Assembly: GCF_020734105.1 (NCBI RefSeq)
Contig: NZ_JAJAFR010000010.1
Coordinates: 51,590-115,589 of the forward strand
Source: Alkalihalobacillus deserti
GTDB lineage: Bacteria > Bacillota > Bacilli > Bacillales > Bacillaceae_D
DNA length: 64,000 bases
Direction of reading: 5' to 3'
The position numbers and the translations under genes were made by a program. Of the stretch, positions 62,329 to 64,000 are shown in pieces. The notes beneath the pieces are model-generated. The model was not told the DNA's origin and ran no database searches. It saw only the letters and a list, made by a program, of their open reading frames with translations. Each line of letters begins with the position of its first letter. Within the stretch, counting starts at the first letter, position 1.

Positions 62329-62678
62329 ATTATTGACTTACGATTGTAGTTCTCGTCAAACTCTTTTCCTTCAAGGGATTTGTCCATTGTAAGAGGTTCG
62401 CTACAATGCATGCAGGCATCAACTCGACCTAACATTTTCGTTGCTCCACCGCAGTTTGGACAGACAACTTGAACGGTCTTTGTCGAAAGCATCCCAATCC
62501 AAAAATAAACGACTGTACTTCCAATGATAAAGAGAAAGCCAAGTAACATAGCTATTGTCATAACAATATAAGATTCTCTAAAGAAAATTCCGACGTACAT
62601 AACGAGAATTCCGACGAAAACAAGGGATAATGCAAATGTTCTTATTTTGTTGATTTTGTTTGTATATTTTAATGCCAT
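62319..62678 (-). CDS. ygzB: UPF0295-family membrane protein YgzB
   Basis: 119 residues. Two membrane segments ([20 protein letters not shown] and [19 protein letters not shown]) precede a cytosolic zinc ribbon [11 protein letters not shown]...DACMHC. It matches B. subtilis YgzB, function unknown. AGGAGG lies before the ATG. Convergent with perR as in Bacillus. Confidence 0.92.
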   Translation of the reverse strand: MALKYTNKINKIRTFALSLVFVGILVMYVGIFFRESYIVMTIAMLLGFLFIIGSTVVYFWIGMLSTKTVQVVCPNCGGATKMLGRVDACMHCSEPLTMDKSLEGKEFDENYNRKSIIKK

Positions 62679-62852
62679 CTTCGCGCCTCCTAAATCTAGT
62701 AGTAGTATAACATAATGTTAATTAAATCTCTCCTAAAGGATGTTAACAGGTGATGAAGATTTAAAGCTAATTTAAGCAGGAGAAAAGGCTGTTGTTATAG
62801 AATTTATTATTTCTGAAACCTATAAGTTTAGATATAGGGGAGAGGGGAATTC

Positions 62853-63722
62853 ATGATGGACATGTTATTGCGCCAACTATACCAGGATCGCGCGAGTGAT
62901 GAAAATACACTTGCCATTCTTATAATAGAAAAAGAGTTGTTGCCTTTATCAATTACAGACGGGTTTAATGTTGTGATTCTTTTAATTAACAGTGATAAGA
63001 ATATATCATGGGAAATTAAACATTATAAGATAGGTGAAAAAAGAGTGGCGTTTCACTCTCTTAGTCAAGCAATGATGCACCAAACGTTAATTGTTGGTAA
63101 CCATAGGCGCTTAGTTGACTGGTTGGTTAATGGAAAAATTGTTTTTGACCGTAACGAATATCTTAAAGATGTGAAAGAGCGAATCGAATCTTTCCCTCCA
63201 GGTGATCGTAGCAAGAAGATGACCATTCAATTCACTAAGATGCTTAGAAGGTTTGAAGAAGGAAAAACTCTTTTTCAAAATGGTCATTACTTTGATGCTT
63301 TCAGTAATATGATGCACGCCCTTCATCATTTAGCACGTTTATCGGTTATTCAACACGGTTACTATCCGGAAGTTACGGTTTGGGAACAAGTGAAACATAT
63401 TGAACCACCTACGTATAAGCTTTATCAGGAATTGTTAAAAAGTGAAGAGACTCTGGAGAAGCGTATTGAGCTTCTTATTTTAGCAACCGAATTGGCTATT
63501 CATTCTAAGACAATAATCGGAAGTCAGCATTTTCTATCCTTAGTTGAAGCCAATGGGGATCTTTATTTGATTGCAGATTTAATGGCGATTAGTGAAACGG
63601 AAGATTATCGTGTTGACTTAGAATTGTTAGTCCGTCACTTAGTTGAAAAAGGGGCAGTTACTTGCTATAAGGAAGAAACAAAAGCAGAAGGTATAATGAA
63701 AACATATTATCAATTTAATTAA
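62853..63722 (+). CDS. ygxA: Nucleotidyltransferase-like protein YgxA
   Basis: 289 residues: MMDMLLRQLYQDRASDENTL, then NGFNVVILLINSDKN-like DGFNVVILLINSDKNISWEI and a C-terminal helical domain (GHYFDAFSNMMHALHHLARL). It matches B. subtilis YgxA, which also lies directly upstream of an rRNA operon. The catalytic G-S-x-(n)-D-x-D of active transferases is not obvious. AGAGGGG precedes the ATG. Confidence 0.88.
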   Translation: MMDMLLRQLYQDRASDENTLAILIIEKELLPLSITDGFNVVILLINSDKNISWEIKHYKIGEKRVAFHSLSQAMMHQTLIVGNHRRLVDWLVNGKIVFDRNEYLKDVKERIESFPPGDRSKKMTIQFTKMLRRFEEGKTLFQNGHYFDAFSNMMHALHHLARLSVIQHGYYPEVTVWEQVKHIEPPTYKLYQELLKSEETLEKRIELLILATELAIHSKTIIGSQHFLSLVEANGDLYLIADLMAISETEDYRVDLELLVRHLVEKGAVTCYKEETKAEGIMKTYYQFN

Positions 63723-63735
63723 ATTTAAATTTGGG

Positions 63736-63764
63736 TTGACGGAATAAATTTATAATGATATATT
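63736..63764 (+). promoter_or_regulatory. rRNA operon promoter P1
   Basis: TTGACG (63736-63741), 17 bases, TATATT (63759-63764), 14 bases after the ygxA stop. Confidence 0.75.
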
Positions 63765-63819
63765 ATTACTTGTCGCTGAACGGCGGTGTTGAAAAACATT
63801 TTCACCTCTAAAAAAACAT

Positions 63820-63848
63820 TTGACGAATCGTCAGTATGATGTTATATT
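63820..63848 (+). promoter_or_regulatory. rRNA operon promoter P2
   Basis: TTGACG (63820-63825), 17 bases, TATATT (63843-63848). Identical -35 and -10 hexamers and spacing to P1, 84 bases apart, the usual tandem rrn arrangement in Bacillus. Confidence 0.85.
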
Positions 63849-63851
63849 AGA

Positions 63852-64000
63852 AAGGTCGCTGTTGAACGACAAGTAGTTCTTTGAAAACTGAACAAAAGCC
63901 AAGCGAAAAGAGAAAACATGATTTTCTCGTCAATTTTCAGCAATTTAGTAAAATTGCATTTTATATCGCTAGCGTGATATAAGCATTGAGCACAAATCAA
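63852..64000 (+). other. rRNA operon leader with boxA-like site (16S lies beyond the window)
   Basis: After P2 come GTTCTTTGAAAACTGAAC (63876-63893), the Bacillus rrn boxA-type antitermination and processing sequence, and the GCTAGCGTGATATAAGC processing-stem region. The 16S gene should begin just past base 64000; none of it is visible. Confidence 0.8.

Noticed and set aside
63850..64000. Start of 16S rRNA within the window
   Set aside because: The conserved 16S 5' end (GAGTTTGATC) is not reached by base 64000; only promoters and leader are present.

Overview
The window reads as chromosome from a low-GC, endospore-forming Bacillaceae. Spore genes (sspK, a gamma-type SASP gene, pdaA), many small Bacillus-only proteins (YfhE, YfhH, YfhJ, YfhP, YfhS, YgaC, YgzB, YgxA, YfkD, YfkAB) and a complete ectABC operon suggest a halotolerant, possibly alkaliphilic, relative of the Alkalihalobacillus/Halalkalibacter group. 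The RNase H gene is close to the well-known B. halodurans enzyme. The genus is inferred from memory of families, not from a search.

Layout. 1-3.5 kb is the fructose operon fruR-fruK-fruA. 3.7-5.3 kb holds an orphan TPP riboswitch, then a DUF3052 gene coupled to an omega-amidase-like nitrilase. 5.4-10.1 kb on the minus strand carries mreBH, a small YflJ-like gene, ptsG and its antiterminator gene glcT, with a long hairpin leader between the last two. 10.3-15.5 kb is a patchwork of small proteins, RNase H, a decayed lipoprotein gene, YeeI and PhnA. 15.9-18.3 kb encodes a YthAB-type cytochrome bd oxidase. At 18.8-19.2 kb a cluster of DnaA boxes sits directly upstream of a promoter and a 48-residue gene. 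19.3-29.8 kb has an MBL hydrolase, transporters, proC, a tandem repeat element, yfkD, yfkAB and a phosphatase. 30-38.9 kb has class I fumarase, pdaA, an RlmD-type methyltransferase, an aldo/keto reductase and a hydroxyacid dehydrogenase. 39-40.4 kb is a collapsed ABC exporter/TetR locus. 40.4-42.9 kb is ectABC. 43-54 kb follows the yfhE-yfhS/recX/mutY/fabL order of Bacillus. 54-63.7 kb is ygaC-ygaD-ygaE-hemL-bcp-perR-ygzB-ygxA, and the window ends in the double promoter and leader of an rRNA operon, just before the expected 16S gene.

How it works together. Sugar PTS uptake (fru, ptsG/glcT), osmoprotection (ect), oxidative-stress control (bcp, perR with its own PerR box) and spore functions (SASPs, pdaA) are mostly core genes. 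Between them lie gene remnants at different stages of decay: a lipoprotein, a YitT-like protein, an SDR, an ABC/TetR pair, an L-lactate permease, an XRE regulator and possibly an Spx-like protein.

The most interesting non-coding items are four. (1) A modular hairpin repeat family, with a 129-bp tandem copy at 26.3-26.5 kb and relatives at 3.9 and 48.7 kb. (2) The DnaA-box cluster at 18.8 kb. (3) A tRNA-like RNA upstream of a GNAT gene, whose T-stem overlaps an intrinsic terminator. (4) A TPP riboswitch that no longer has a thiamine gene. All calls are by eye; nothing was searched or folded computationally.
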